A DNA stretch of 64,000 nucleotides from Joostella atrarenae (GCF_021764745.1 NZ_JAETXX010000004.1:203268-267267); one strand, 5' to 3'; shown: positions 37,369 to 46,042, counted from the first letter of the stretch. Numbers and translations: made by a program. The notes: generated from the letters alone by a model not told the origin.

Positions 37369-38232
37369 TTAATGATAATATTGAAATAAATCTAAAGCTT
37401 CATTATAAGCACTTTCAAAACTCATTGCTTTGATATTAGAATCAGCCTTTACAGAATTGGAATAAGAAAATAATTTTTCTGTAGGCATATTTCCCGTAAG
37501 TTCATCTGCAGCCATTGGGCAGCCACCAAAACCTTGAATCGCTCCATCAAACCTTCTGCAGCCCGCTTTATATGCTGCGTCTACTTTTTCATGCCAACTA
37601 TCTGGAGTAGTATGCAAATGTGCTCCAAATTCTACTTTTGGAAATTTTGGTATTAAATTAGAAAATAGATAATCTATAGTTTCTCCTGTAGAAGTACCTA
37701 CCGTATCAGATAATGAAAGGATTTCGACTCCCATGGCCGCTAATTTTTCAGTCCACTCCCCTACAATCTCAACATTCCACGGATCTCCGTAAGGATTTCC
37801 AAATCCCATAGATAAATATGCAACAACCTTTTTATCATGTTTATATGCATGCTCTAAAATCTGCGAAAGCAATAAAACACTTTCTGCAATTGTTTTATGC
37901 GTGTTTCTCATTTGGAAGTTTTCAGAAATAGAAAAAGGGTATCCCAAATAATCGATCTCTGGATGTGTACATGCATCTTGAGCCCCTCGTAAATTTGCAA
38001 CAATGGCCAATAATTTACTAGAAGTATTAGAAAGGTCTAATTGAGATAACACTTGAGCTGTATCTACCATTTGTGGGATGGCTTTTGGAGACACAAAGCT
38101 TCCAAAGTCTATAGTATCAAAACCACAACGTAAAAGAGATTGGATATACTGAACTTTTTTTTCAGTAGGAATAAAGGTTTTTATTCCTTGCATGGCGTCT
38201 CTAGGACACTCGATTATTTTTACAGCCTCCAT
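37369..38232 (-). CDS. Hydroxymethylglutaryl-CoA lyase
   Basis: This TIM-barrel enzyme cleaves HMG-CoA to acetyl-CoA and acetoacetate, in leucine breakdown. The 287 residues show P-R-D at 10-12 near the N-terminus (in the catalytic R-D position), H-L-H near 203-205 and the signature G-F-G-G-C-P-M-A-A-D-E-L-T-G-N near 236-250 with the catalytic cysteine. The usual G-P-R-D-G-L-Q is C-P-R-D-A-M-Q here. Its ATG overlaps the stop of the HAD gene by one base (TAATG), indicating translational coupling. Confidence 0.87.
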   Translation of the reverse strand: MEAVKIIECPRDAMQGIKTFIPTEKKVQYIQSLLRCGFDTIDFGSFVSPKAIPQMVDTAQVLSQLDLSNTSSKLLAIVANLRGAQDACTHPEIDYLGYPFSISENFQMRNTHKTIAESVLLLSQILEHAYKHDKKVVAYLSMGFGNPYGDPWNVEIVGEWTEKLAAMGVEILSLSDTVGTSTGETIDYLFSNLIPKFPKVEFGAHLHTTPDSWHEKVDAAYKAGCRRFDGAIQGFGGCPMAADELTGNMPTEKLFSYSNSVKADSNIKAMSFESAYNEALDLFQYYH

Positions 38233-38891
38233 TATGAAGCTATTTTTTTTATTACTTCTGAAGTCAATTCAGAAAAACTATCTACAATTAGATCTGCTGC
38301 AGACAAATCTTGGTTTCCAGAGTTTACATTTCTAAACCCGATACAAGTCATCCCAGCAGCTTTAGCAGCAGTTACCCCATTATAACTATCTTCAATAACA
38401 ATAAATTTTGAAGGGTCTTCATCAAAATGAGCTGCTACATTTAAAAAAATATCAGGGTTCGGTTTGCTTCGAGCAATCGATTCTCCACTCACCATATAAT
38501 CAAAAAAAGGAGCTACTCCAATTTCATCAACAAACCGGTTTATTAATTTTAAAGAGGAAGAGGAAGCCAAAGAGATTGTAAAATCTAATTCTTTCAAACG
38601 ATTAATAAAAGCAACTACACCCTCCACAGGTGGTACATCTATAGAAGCTACTTCAATAAAGAATATCTCCTTATGGAAAGTCATCAATTCTCGAGCATTC
38701 GTTTCTAAACTGAAATCTGATCTTATTTTTTCCCACATCGGCACTGCAGCCATCCCCACCAAAGTTTGATGGTAACTATGAGAAAAATCTAGACCAAGTT
38801 CTCCAAAAACTTTCTTCAATATTTCTTTATGCATAGGTTCGCTATCCATGATAACGCCATCCATATCAAAAATAAAATAGTTCCTTTTCAA
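38232..38891 (-). CDS. HAD-superfamily hydrolase, beta-phosphoglucomutase-like
   Basis: The 219 residues carry HAD motif I D-M-D-G-V at 9-13, motif II S-S-S near 110, motif III K near 144 (R-S-K-P-N-P-D-I-F) and motif IV E-D-S near 168 (I-V-I-E-D-S-Y-N-G-V). A cap domain lies at about 18-85. These enzymes dephosphorylate or isomerise small sugar phosphates; the substrate is unknown. It has its own good promoter and is coupled to the HMG-CoA lyase gene, though a biochemical link is not evident. Confidence 0.87.
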   Translation of the reverse strand: MKRNYFIFDMDGVIMDSEPMHKEILKKVFGELGLDFSHSYHQTLVGMAAVPMWEKIRSDFSLETNARELMTFHKEIFFIEVASIDVPPVEGVVAFINRLKELDFTISLASSSSLKLINRFVDEIGVAPFFDYMVSGESIARSKPNPDIFLNVAAHFDEDPSKFIVIEDSYNGVTAAKAAGMTCIGFRNVNSGNQDLSAADLIVDSFSELTSEVIKKIAS

Positions 38892-38909
38892 AATCAGTTG
38901 CTTTTAAAC

Positions 38910-38940
38910 CAAAGGTAAACAACCTACACAGGTTTCACAA
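38910..38940 (-). promoter_or_regulatory. Promoter of the HAD-HMG-CoA lyase unit
   Basis: On the minus strand TTG (38940-38938), a 20-bp spacer and TACCTTTG (38917-38910); transcription would start only about 12 bp before the HAD ATG. Confidence 0.6.
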
Positions 38941-39007
38941 GTGTTTTCTAAAACCCTTAACCGTATGTTTTATAATAAAAGAAACTATTCTATTTATTTC
39001 TTAAAAA

Positions 39008-40495
39008 TTATTGGTTTGGCATTTTTCCACTAGGAGCAATCTGAGTTCTCTCTACCGGAAGACCGTCAGCAGAAATATTTACATACATAACTTTTCCACT
39101 AGAAGCACTACTACTTGAATTAACAAATAAAACTAGCGACTCATTAGAAGAGAATCTTACATCTGTATCATTGGTTCCATTTGTCTTCTCTGCACTAACA
39201 TCTACAACAGCACCATCACTCAATCGGTATGTATACATTCTAGAGTTTAACTGTCTGCCGCTATCACTTTCATATCCTGAAATATCATGCGTATAGAGAA
39301 CTTTACTTCCGTCTACAGAAATATCTACACCTCCAACGGTTCCTGTTACTCCACTAATAACAGTATGAGTTGTTGCTCCTGAAGCATCGATAACATACAC
39401 AGCACCTTCGTAACCAGAAATATTAGTTTCTAAAATAGCTACTTTAGAACGATCAGCGCTCTGATCAATATCCAAAATATACCTACCACTTGCAGCGGTA
39501 TAGAACAGTTGACTACTGCCGCCATTAGCACCAACCTTATATATTTTATCATAACTTGGGAATATCAATGAAGCATCATTATCTGCCCAAGAAAAACCTA
39601 AACGCTCATTATCTATACCTTTAGGAGAAATAGAGCTCGTGAGTTGCTTAAGGTCACTTCCATCTAGATTCATTACAAAAAGTTGTGTTTTCCCAGCTAC
39701 CGTTCTATAAAAGGCAAGCTTACTTGCATCAGAATTTAATATAGGTCTGAAACTATTATAAGAACTGCTAGTAATTTGTGATTCATTTCCATCAGAATCA
39801 ATAGAGAATATTACATTATTTCCGTCTACAACCTTTACAAAAAGGTAATCGAAAGTTGGTGTTTTTGAAGTTGTAAATGAACTTACTTCACTTAAAACAG
39901 GATCATTAATACTATCGGAAACTTTAACTTGCCAGAAATATTTCAATCCATAACTAAGATTATCAACTGTATAAGTAGTATCCTTTATTTCTGTGAACCT
40001 TAAGACGTTATTATTCGCGCTATTTTTAATTTCTAGTTCATAGGTAAGTTCATCACTTTCATTATCTTCAGCATTCCAAATAAACTGCACAGACAACTCT
40101 TGATCATCTGCTCCATCTGCAGGTGCTATTAAAACTGGAGCAGAAGGTTGTTTATTATTAGCAGTCTCTATATTCAGTTCAAAAATTACATTTACTTCCA
40201 ATCCTGTTTTTACGTTTGCCCCTTCAAAAGCAGTTAAATACCCATCTTTCTCAGCTTGAACAGAATATTCCCCTTCTTCAACATCATTTAAAACAAATTC
40301 TCCATTCTCATCAGTAAAAACTGTAGACGTAGAAGGACTGGTAGAAATCTTAACATTTTCAATTGGAGCGTTCTCTCCACTCAAAACTACTTTACCTGTT
40401 ATAGTTCCAGTTCCAAAAGTATCGATAGTATCCTCGCTACAAGCAGCAATACACACTACAAATAATAATATTAAAACTTTTTTTATTGCATTCAT
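39008..40495 (-). CDS. Lipoprotein with Fn3-like domain and beta-propeller, curli operon
   Basis: A lipoprotein signal (C-I-A-A-C, C19) leads to a carboxypeptidase-like regulatory domain (about 30-105; G-K-V-V-L-S-G-E-N-A-P-I-E-N-V-K-I), an Fn3-like domain (about 118-210; P-S-A-P-V-L-I-A-P...F-I-W-N-A-E-D) and a TolB/PD40-type beta-propeller (about 215-480; S-K-L-A-F-Y-R near 260 and I-F-S-I-D-S-D-G-N-E repeats). It is the last gene of the curli operon, 9 bp after csgG, and has no counterpart in the E. coli csg operons. It may be anchored at the cell surface near the export pore; function unknown. Confidence 0.8.
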   Translation of the reverse strand: MNAIKKVLILLFVVCIAACSEDTIDTFGTGTITGKVVLSGENAPIENVKISTSPSTSTVFTDENGEFVLNDVEEGEYSVQAEKDGYLTAFEGANVKTGLEVNVIFELNIETANNKQPSAPVLIAPADGADDQELSVQFIWNAEDNESDELTYELEIKNSANNNVLRFTEIKDTTYTVDNLSYGLKYFWQVKVSDSINDPVLSEVSSFTTSKTPTFDYLFVKVVDGNNVIFSIDSDGNESQITSSSYNSFRPILNSDASKLAFYRTVAGKTQLFVMNLDGSDLKQLTSSISPKGIDNERLGFSWADNDASLIFPSYDKIYKVGANGGSSQLFYTAASGRYILDIDQSADRSKVAILETNISGYEGAVYVIDASGATTHTVISGVTGTVGGVDISVDGSKVLYTHDISGYESDSGRQLNSRMYTYRLSDGAVVDVSAEKTNGTNDTDVRFSSNESLVLFVNSSSSASSGKVMYVNISADGLPVERTQIAPSGKMPNQ

Positions 40496-40504
40496 CTTGT
40501 AAAG

Positions 40505-41896
40505 TTATTTTGTAGATTGAAATTTATTTTTTACTCCTAAGGTGAAATTTACCCCAAGCCCGAAATTATAATAATAATCATCCCGATTACCATTCTCTAT
40601 ATAATCTAGATTATCCGAAAAAGTCATGTTTTGCTCTGCAAATAGCTTTATTGAGAATTTCTGATTAATAAAATATTCTAGTCCCAATCCATATTGAATT
40701 TTAAAGAATGTGCTCTCGCTATTTTCTGGCGTATCATCATCATCAAAACCAAAAAGAATACCTGGACCTCCATAAATAAAAGGTGTTAAATCGTCGTTTG
40801 GAAGAATTGTAAGACCAAGATTAGTGTCTACTGAAGCAAATTTCCTACTGAATAAATCTCCATTATTGAGTTCAAAAGTATTTGCATTTAGATTTAGTGA
40901 TAAATAGCGGGATGCTCGATATTTATAATCAAATCTAAAAACCGGTCGAACCTCAGCATTTCCATAATCTCCATTATTAAGGCTAGCACCAAAACTTAAA
41001 CCCAAAGAATGACTATACTGCCTGTCTATGTATTTTCTGTTATAAAGTTTTGTTAGTGAAGCTTCTTCTTTTTCTTCTTGATATGCAGTTAATAAAGCAT
41101 TTTCTTCTGCTACACCATCTTTAGCATGCCATAAATCTGCTTCCATTCCTTCTAAAACCAAACCTTCTACAGCTTTTTCTATTGCTTCTGTTACTGCTAA
41201 TTGAATAGGTTCATTTCTTGTAAAACCAACCTCAGCTTCTAAAAGTCTTTGAAACTTAACATATTTAAATAAACTAGCGTCTAGCGCTTGTGATAATATG
41301 GTTTTAGAAACATAAATATTTTTAAGGATTTTTCCGTTGGAAGTAGAAATGGCTCTAAGGTATATGGTTACTCTATCTTGTCTATATTGTGTGCTTCCGC
41401 CAACTCCAAAGTAACGAGCTCCCATTCCGCCAGTAATAATATTAGAATCGTAAGAAACAATTCCTCCTTCTAATAGAATTCCAGCAAACAATAATGGTGG
41501 CACTCCAGGATTTCCGTCTTGCTGACCTTGATATTCTTGCCTTGTAGAACGTATGATATTACGTTCATTTAATAGATTTCCTATATTCTCTCTTTCTATA
41601 GGAGTAAACCACCCAGAATCTTCTAATGCATTTATCAAGATTGCAGTTCCCCCTTGTGTAACAGCTGTACTAAAAGTACTTCCTATTTCGGTCTGCTTGT
41701 ATTGTCCTGTTAAATCTCTAAAATTATACACCCCAACTACAACTTTACTTTCTGGTTCTGGCAAATTAGTAAGTCGTTTTGTTGCTGCTGTATTTTCGCC
41801 TATTCTAGCATCTGTAAAATCTACAGGTTGGTTAAAATAAGTTCCACAACCGGTTATAAACAGTAAGCTTATTCCAGTTAAAATTCGGTTAATCAT
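40505..41896 (-). CDS. csgG: CsgG curli export pore with fused C-terminal beta-barrel
   Basis: CsgG forms the nonameric outer-membrane pore that exports curli subunits. The lipobox (F-I-T-G-C, C17) and the CsgG core (about 30-265; V-G-V-Y-N-F-R-D-L-T-G-Q-Y-K near 54-67, F-T-P-I-E-R-E-N-I-G-N-L-L-N-E-R near 97-112) are clear. E. coli CsgG has 277 residues; this one has 463, and the additional 290-463 region alternates like an eight-stranded barrel (L-G-L-S-F-G-A-S-L..., ending F-G-L-G-V-N-F-T-L). It lies 6 bp after csgF and 9 bp before the propeller lipoprotein gene. Confidence 0.92.
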   Translation of the reverse strand: MINRILTGISLLFITGCGTYFNQPVDFTDARIGENTAATKRLTNLPEPESKVVVGVYNFRDLTGQYKQTEIGSTFSTAVTQGGTAILINALEDSGWFTPIERENIGNLLNERNIIRSTRQEYQGQQDGNPGVPPLLFAGILLEGGIVSYDSNIITGGMGARYFGVGGSTQYRQDRVTIYLRAISTSNGKILKNIYVSKTILSQALDASLFKYVKFQRLLEAEVGFTRNEPIQLAVTEAIEKAVEGLVLEGMEADLWHAKDGVAEENALLTAYQEEKEEASLTKLYNRKYIDRQYSHSLGLSFGASLNNGDYGNAEVRPVFRFDYKYRASRYLSLNLNANTFELNNGDLFSRKFASVDTNLGLTILPNDDLTPFIYGGPGILFGFDDDDTPENSESTFFKIQYGLGLEYFINQKFSIKLFAEQNMTFSDNLDYIENGNRDDYYYNFGLGVNFTLGVKNKFQSTK

Positions 41897-41902
41897 AATA
41901 AA

Positions 41903-42307
41903 TTATTGATTTGGTATCACTACTTGGGTTTGCTCTCCTGTATCTGTATCTAAAATATCTATCACCAATCCGTCTTCAGATGGGTAGATATCTACAGCTA
42001 AACCTTCTAATGCATAACTCCCTTCTTCCAAAGCACCATCGCCGAATTGTTCAGAAAATAAATTTCTTGTAATCTGACTTAATAACTGTGAGTTTAAACT
42101 TTCTTTAAAAGAGTCTAAACTTGATCCTTGCTCATAATCTGTTGCATTAGGATCTGTAAAAGAATTTTGTGCTTGAGCAGAACTTAACAGCCATTGGTAA
42201 TTAAAAGTTTGCCCTCCAAAATTTGGATTTTTAGGTGTGTATACAAGACTTTGAGCACTAAGTCCAGTAAAAGTTAGTAGTAATAATAGGTTGATTAGTA
42301 ACTTCAT
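41903..42307 (-). CDS. csgF: CsgF curli assembly protein
   Basis: A signal peptide (1-18, ending L-S-A-Q) is followed by the family hallmark L-V-Y-T-P-K-N-P-N-F-G-G and W-L-L-S-S-A-Q-A-Q-N. CsgF is exported through CsgG, caps the pore and links it to the nucleator at the cell surface. The 134 residues match E. coli CsgF (138). The gene is 12 bp downstream of csgE and 6 bp upstream of csgG. Confidence 0.93.
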   Translation of the reverse strand: MKLLINLLLLLTFTGLSAQSLVYTPKNPNFGGQTFNYQWLLSSAQAQNSFTDPNATDYEQGSSLDSFKESLNSQLLSQITRNLFSEQFGDGALEEGSYALEGLAVDIYPSEDGLVIDILDTDTGEQTQVVIPNQ

Positions 42308-42319
42308 TATTATAATTAT

Positions 42320-43045
42320 TTAATATCGTGTTGGTCCGACGCTAGCTTGTTCTAGTTTTTGCAAATAGCCATTTAAATATATCATAGCTTGATCTGCATG
42401 AGCTTTTAAAAAGTCTAATTTAGGCTGAGCAAAAAATTGATATATAATTACATCTCCAACCTTAACTAGAATTCTTGTTGATCTTCCAAAACTTATAGCT
42501 TCTTCTATTTTTATAATTTTATTTGTTTTTATATCATTCATATTATATTTCTGATAGAAAAAACCATAAAAATCTTTACCTGCCTTTGTTTTTGTGTCTT
42601 CTTCAACAATCCCTTCTAAAATGATACCTTCATTTTTCTTATTAAAAGACTCCACTTGTTTTTCTTCTTCAAAAGAAAGAACTACTCGTTTTGTGCTTAT
42701 TGGTTTTCCTTCATTATATATTAAAAGCAACACAATAGTTTCCAAAGAATCATTCTTCTGAATCTGTGTTTCTGCCAACAGTTTATTTTCATATGGTTCG
42801 AGGGTAAAGCGACCTTCATCGGTGCTTTTATCTATATGCTGTTGTGCATCTTTAACTATTATAGAAAACTCATAAGTCAGACTGTAATTTGTATTAGTCA
42901 AATTTTTCCCTGAAGCTGTTATGAAAACAATCCCCTCCTTTGGCCCTTTAACAATAATTTCTGCCGCTACCTCCTTATTAAAATTTTGAGCTAAGACAGA
43001 AAGAAAAGGAAAAAATAATAGGATTATTTTTATAAAATTCTTCAA
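42320..43045 (-). CDS. csgE: CsgE curli secretion specificity factor, N-terminally extended
   Basis: CsgE is the periplasmic adaptor that feeds subunits into CsgG. The CsgE domain is at about 138-235 (I-L-E-G-I-V-E-E-D-T-K-T-K-A-G-K-D-F-Y-G-F-F-Y then Y-L-N-G-Y-L). With 241 residues it is nearly twice the E. coli size (129): a further beta-rich domain of about 110 residues lies between the signal peptide (1-19) and the CsgE domain. That domain's role is unknown. It lies 9 bp after the CsgB-like gene. Confidence 0.87.
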   Translation of the reverse strand: MKNFIKIILLFFPFLSVLAQNFNKEVAAEIIVKGPKEGIVFITASGKNLTNTNYSLTYEFSIIVKDAQQHIDKSTDEGRFTLEPYENKLLAETQIQKNDSLETIVLLLIYNEGKPISTKRVVLSFEEEKQVESFNKKNEGIILEGIVEEDTKTKAGKDFYGFFYQKYNMNDIKTNKIIKIEEAISFGRSTRILVKVGDVIIYQFFAQPKLDFLKAHADQAMIYLNGYLQKLEQASVGPTRY

Positions 43046-43054
43046 GAGAAATTT

Positions 43055-43549
43055 TTATTTATAGTTCTTAACAATTACAGAACGGTCACTTCCAGTCATT
43101 TTAATCGTCATATTATCTCCAATACTGTTAGTTCCATATTTTTCTACCAATAAATTATTTCCTTGCTGAACTGTATTCACTTCTGAAATATTACTTGTAT
43201 TTGTACCTACTTCTTGCAAGAAGTTATTATTTCCAGTCTGCGTAACTACTTCTGTTAATTTATCTACAGATTTAAATTGATTCACTTTATTATTTACTCC
43301 AGTTTGATATAAAGAATAATTCATATCCTCTGACACGACATTTACATTGGCAGCATTTGCTTGTCCTATTTGTGAGATATAAATACCACTTTCTGAAACA
43401 GTCTTACTGCTAGCTTGCAAATTATTTTTCTGCACTTGATTTGCGGCTACAATGGTTTTATAATCCTCTTTAGTCACCTCTTGAGCTAAACCAATAGAGG
43501 TTATAAATCCACTAAAAAATATTAATAATATAAACTTTGTAGCATTCAT
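43055..43549 (-). CDS. CsgB-like minor curlin (candidate nucleator)
   Basis: A signal peptide (1-22) is followed by a non-repetitive helical part and four loose curlin repeats (Q-I-G-Q-A-N-A-A-N-V, Q-T-G-V-N-N, Q-T-G-N-N-N, Q-Q-G-N-N-L-L). The repeats are fewer and more diverged than in the two larger subunits, and the protein ends in a basic tail (S-D-R-S-V-I-V-K-N-Y-K), reminiscent of the basic final repeat of E. coli CsgB. A role as surface nucleator of the amyloid is therefore likely, but inferred. 164 residues; a hairpin separates it from the upstream curlin gene. Confidence 0.75.
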   Translation of the reverse strand: MNATKFILLIFFSGFITSIGLAQEVTKEDYKTIVAANQVQKNNLQASSKTVSESGIYISQIGQANAANVNVVSEDMNYSLYQTGVNNKVNQFKSVDKLTEVVTQTGNNNFLQEVGTNTSNISEVNTVQQGNNLLVEKYGTNSIGDNMTIKMTGSDRSVIVKNYK

Positions 43550-43563
43550 TACTTTATTTTTTA

Positions 43564-43594
43564 AAGTAGTGAGGGAATTACTCCCTCACTACTT
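43564..43594 (-). terminator. Intercistronic hairpin between curlin and CsgB-like genes
   Basis: A perfect 13-bp stem (AAGTAGTGAGGGA / TCCCTCACTACTT) with a 5-nt loop. It lacks a long T run on the minus strand, so it may reduce readthrough or protect upstream mRNA rather than stop transcription fully. Confidence 0.6.
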
Positions 43595-43630
43595 ATTTAT
43601 TTAATTGTGTGTTATTATAATTACTCAATC

Positions 43631-45133
43631 TTAGTTTTGAGAAATATTAGCATTATTTCCATTACCTAGTTGAAATACTCCACTAGTTTGACCCATTCCA
43701 CTTTGTGAAACTGTACTCATATTATTAGACCCTAATTGAGCAACGCCACTAATATTTCCTACTCCTCCTTGAGTTACAGTACTTGTGTTTGCTGCACCAA
43801 CTTGTAATACCCCATTAACATTAGCGGTACCTGTCTGATTTACTGTGCTAACATTGTCTGCACCTACTTGAGCCACTGCATTTATTTGTAGTGCACCATC
43901 TTGAGTTACAGCACTAGTGTTTGAATCTCCTAATTGGAATACACCATTTATTTGATTAGCTCCTGTTTGACTAGAAGTACTAGTATTTTCACCACCTACT
44001 TGTACAGCAACATCAATTTGATTAGATCCAACTTGTGTTACAGTTGCAGCATTTTCATTCCCTGCTTGATAAAGGAAACTTGCAGTCTCATCTCCTGTTT
44101 GTGCTACAGTAGCCTTGTTATCATCTCCTATTTGATCTAAATCACTAGAAATATCAGCAGATCCAAACCCAAGAAAAGTATTAACATTTGCCCCTTTTTG
44201 CGTAACAGAAGCATCATTTCTGTTTCCTTCTTGATTTACATCACTAGTTATATCATTACTAACAGTTCCAAATGAAGAAGTATTATACTCTTGGTCTACC
44301 ACTGCATTGTTACGGTTTCCGTCTTGAGTTACTGTACTCGTAAGACCTTTCCCGCTTAAAAACTGTTGTGTTCCACTTTGAGTAACTGAAGCATTGTTAC
44401 GGTTACCAAGTTGATCTATTGAACTTGTTGCATTATATCGATTTTGATCTACAGTCGCTCTATTACGATCTCCATCTTGCAATACAGTGCTTTGTAATTT
44501 TGTACTTGCTACAGAAGCATCGCCTTGAGTAACATTAGCTCTATTACGGTTACCTAATTGATCAACATCACTATTATTACTTTTTCCGTATTGAGTAACA
44601 TTAGCTCTATTACGGTTACCCTCTTGATTTACATCACTTGTTAGCATGTCTCCTTCTTGGCTAACATTAGCTCTGTTACGATTACCATCTTGAGCTACTG
44701 TACTAGATAGTATTTTACCATCTTGAGTAACGTTAGCTCTATTTCGATTACCTTCTTGATCTATATCAACAGTATTTTTTCTTCCTTCTTGTTTTACATC
44801 AGCATTGTTACGATTTCCTAATTGGTCAACAGTAACATAGCTTTTGCTTGTAGCTATAGTTGCAGTACTATTCTGCTCTACAGTAGCATTATTATTATCT
44901 CCAGTTTGATTTACATCAGACTGAGCATATTTACCTCCTTGTGTAACCTCAGAGTTGTTATCATTTCCATCTTGAGTAATATTAGAAACAGTAAGCTCTC
45001 CAGCAGTTTGATCTACAACTACGTTGTTTGTATCTCCAGTTTGACTTGATACACTCAGGTTTTCTTGAGCTACACCTACGGACACAGCCAAACCACTCAC
45101 TAAGAAAAATAGTGTGCTTTTATTTATTTTCAT
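43631..45133 (-). CDS. Large curlin-repeat amyloid protein
   Basis: A signal peptide (1-22, ending G-V-A-Q) leads to about 36 half-repeats of the curlin type Q-x-G-x-x-N-x-A-x-V-x-Q. The first half (about 30-310) is charged, with many G-N-R-N-R-A-N-V units (arginine and aspartate in the turns); the second half (about 330-500) is neutral, with Q-V-G-x-x-N-x-S-x-V-x-Q and x-Q-I-N-G-V units every 22 residues. At 500 residues it is more than three times E. coli CsgA. It should be exported by CsgG and form or decorate curli fibres. Confidence 0.88.
   Translation of the reverse strand: MKINKSTLFFLVSGLAVSVGVAQENLSVSSQTGDTNNVVVDQTAGELTVSNITQDGNDNNSEVTQGGKYAQSDVNQTGDNNNATVEQNSTATIATSKSYVTVDQLGNRNNADVKQEGRKNTVDIDQEGNRNRANVTQDGKILSSTVAQDGNRNRANVSQEGDMLTSDVNQEGNRNRANVTQYGKSNNSDVDQLGNRNRANVTQGDASVASTKLQSTVLQDGDRNRATVDQNRYNATSSIDQLGNRNNASVTQSGTQQFLSGKGLTSTVTQDGNRNNAVVDQEYNTSSFGTVSNDITSDVNQEGNRNDASVTQKGANVNTFLGFGSADISSDLDQIGDDNKATVAQTGDETASFLYQAGNENAATVTQVGSNQIDVAVQVGGENTSTSSQTGANQINGVFQLGDSNTSAVTQDGALQINAVAQVGADNVSTVNQTGTANVNGVLQVGAANTSTVTQGGVGNISGVAQLGSNNMSTVSQSGMGQTSGVFQLGNGNNANISQN
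43640..45070 (-). repeat. Tandem degenerate repeats coding for curlin units
   Basis: The DNA repeats at about 66-72 bp, with near-identical blocks such as TTAGCTCTATTACGGTTACC at about 44531 and 44601. This is coding repetition, prone to slippage and copy-number change between strains. Confidence 0.8.
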
Positions 45134-45176
45134 CTTGCTTTTTTTAAAAAATTAGAAATAAGATTTTAAGAAAAAA

Positions 45177-45207
45177 GCGAGCATAAATAATACATTAATA
45201 TGCTCGC
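45177..45207 (-). terminator. Intercistronic terminator after the first curlin gene
   Basis: GCGAGCATA / TATGCTCGC form a 9-bp stem; a run of T follows on the minus strand. Partial termination here would raise the first curlin above the export genes. Confidence 0.75.
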
Positions 45208-45232
45208 TCATTACTTATTTCAAATACAATGA

Positions 45233-45997
45233 TTATTGGTTGATTGAAGCAGAGTTATTGTTACCCATCTGCATAGTGTTAGCCATATTTGAAGCCCCTA
45301 CCTGAGTAACTCCAGCAGTATTAGCATTTCCATACTGACCTAATACAGACATGTTTTGTCCACCATCTTGCATTACAGTACTCATGTTTCCATTTCCTCT
45401 TTGTGTAACCTCTGAGTCATTACCCCAAGCATTCTGAGTAACACTAGAAGTATTACCATTACCTCTTTGTAATGTTACAGAAGTTTGACCAGCTCCTTTT
45501 TGAAGGTCTGTTGCAACGTTTCCATTACCAACTTGTCTTTGTGAAGAGTTATGATTACTATTTTGCTGAGTGATAGTAGCCTCGTTACCGTTTCCAATCT
45601 GCACTTGTCTAGCTTCAGAATCTATTGTTCCTCCACCTGCTCCATTAGTATATGGAGAACTTTGATCTACTGTAGCTGTATTACCATCTCCAACTTGTCT
45701 TTGTCTTGAGAAGTTGTCTCCTCCTGGTGCTTGTAATCCAGTGTCATTCTGAGAAGAAGATGCCATGTTACCATTACCTTCTTGTAAAATACGTGCATGG
45801 TTACCCTCAGCATTTTGAGCAACAGCAGCTTCGTTACCATTCCCTACTTGATCAACATAAGAGATTGCAGTACCTCCAACTTGATCTACTTGTACATCAT
45901 TTCCGTTTCCAGTTTGAGCAGAAGTACTCACATTGTTTTGAGCCATCATTGTAGCTCCGAATAAAAGCGCCCCAGCGCATAAAATTACTTTTTTCAT
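45233..45997 (-). CDS. CsgA-like major curlin subunit
   Basis: A signal peptide (1-19, ending M-M-A-Q) is followed by curlin repeats with a strongly conserved Q-x-G-N-G-N core (for example Q-T-G-N-G-N, Q-V-G-N-G-N, Q-I-G-N-G-N, Q-R-G-N-G-N), about ten pairs over 235 residues. It is nearly free of lysine and arginine in the core, as in E. coli CsgA. Being first in the operon and followed by a partial terminator, it is likely the major fibre subunit. 254 residues against 151 in E. coli CsgA. Confidence 0.9.
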   Translation of the reverse strand: MKKVILCAGALLFGATMMAQNNVSTSAQTGNGNDVQVDQVGGTAISYVDQVGNGNEAAVAQNAEGNHARILQEGNGNMASSSQNDTGLQAPGGDNFSRQRQVGDGNTATVDQSSPYTNGAGGGTIDSEARQVQIGNGNEATITQQNSNHNSSQRQVGNGNVATDLQKGAGQTSVTLQRGNGNTSSVTQNAWGNDSEVTQRGNGNMSTVMQDGGQNMSVLGQYGNANTAGVTQVGASNMANTMQMGNNNSASINQ

Positions 45998-46042
45998 AAT
46001 AGATAGATATTTAAATGGTTAAAAATATTAATAATCTAGAGC

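Noticed and set aside
43640..45950. Regular short repeats that look like a CRISPR array
   Set aside because: The repeats are degenerate, continuous in frame and code for curlin units; there are no unique spacers of constant length or cas genes.
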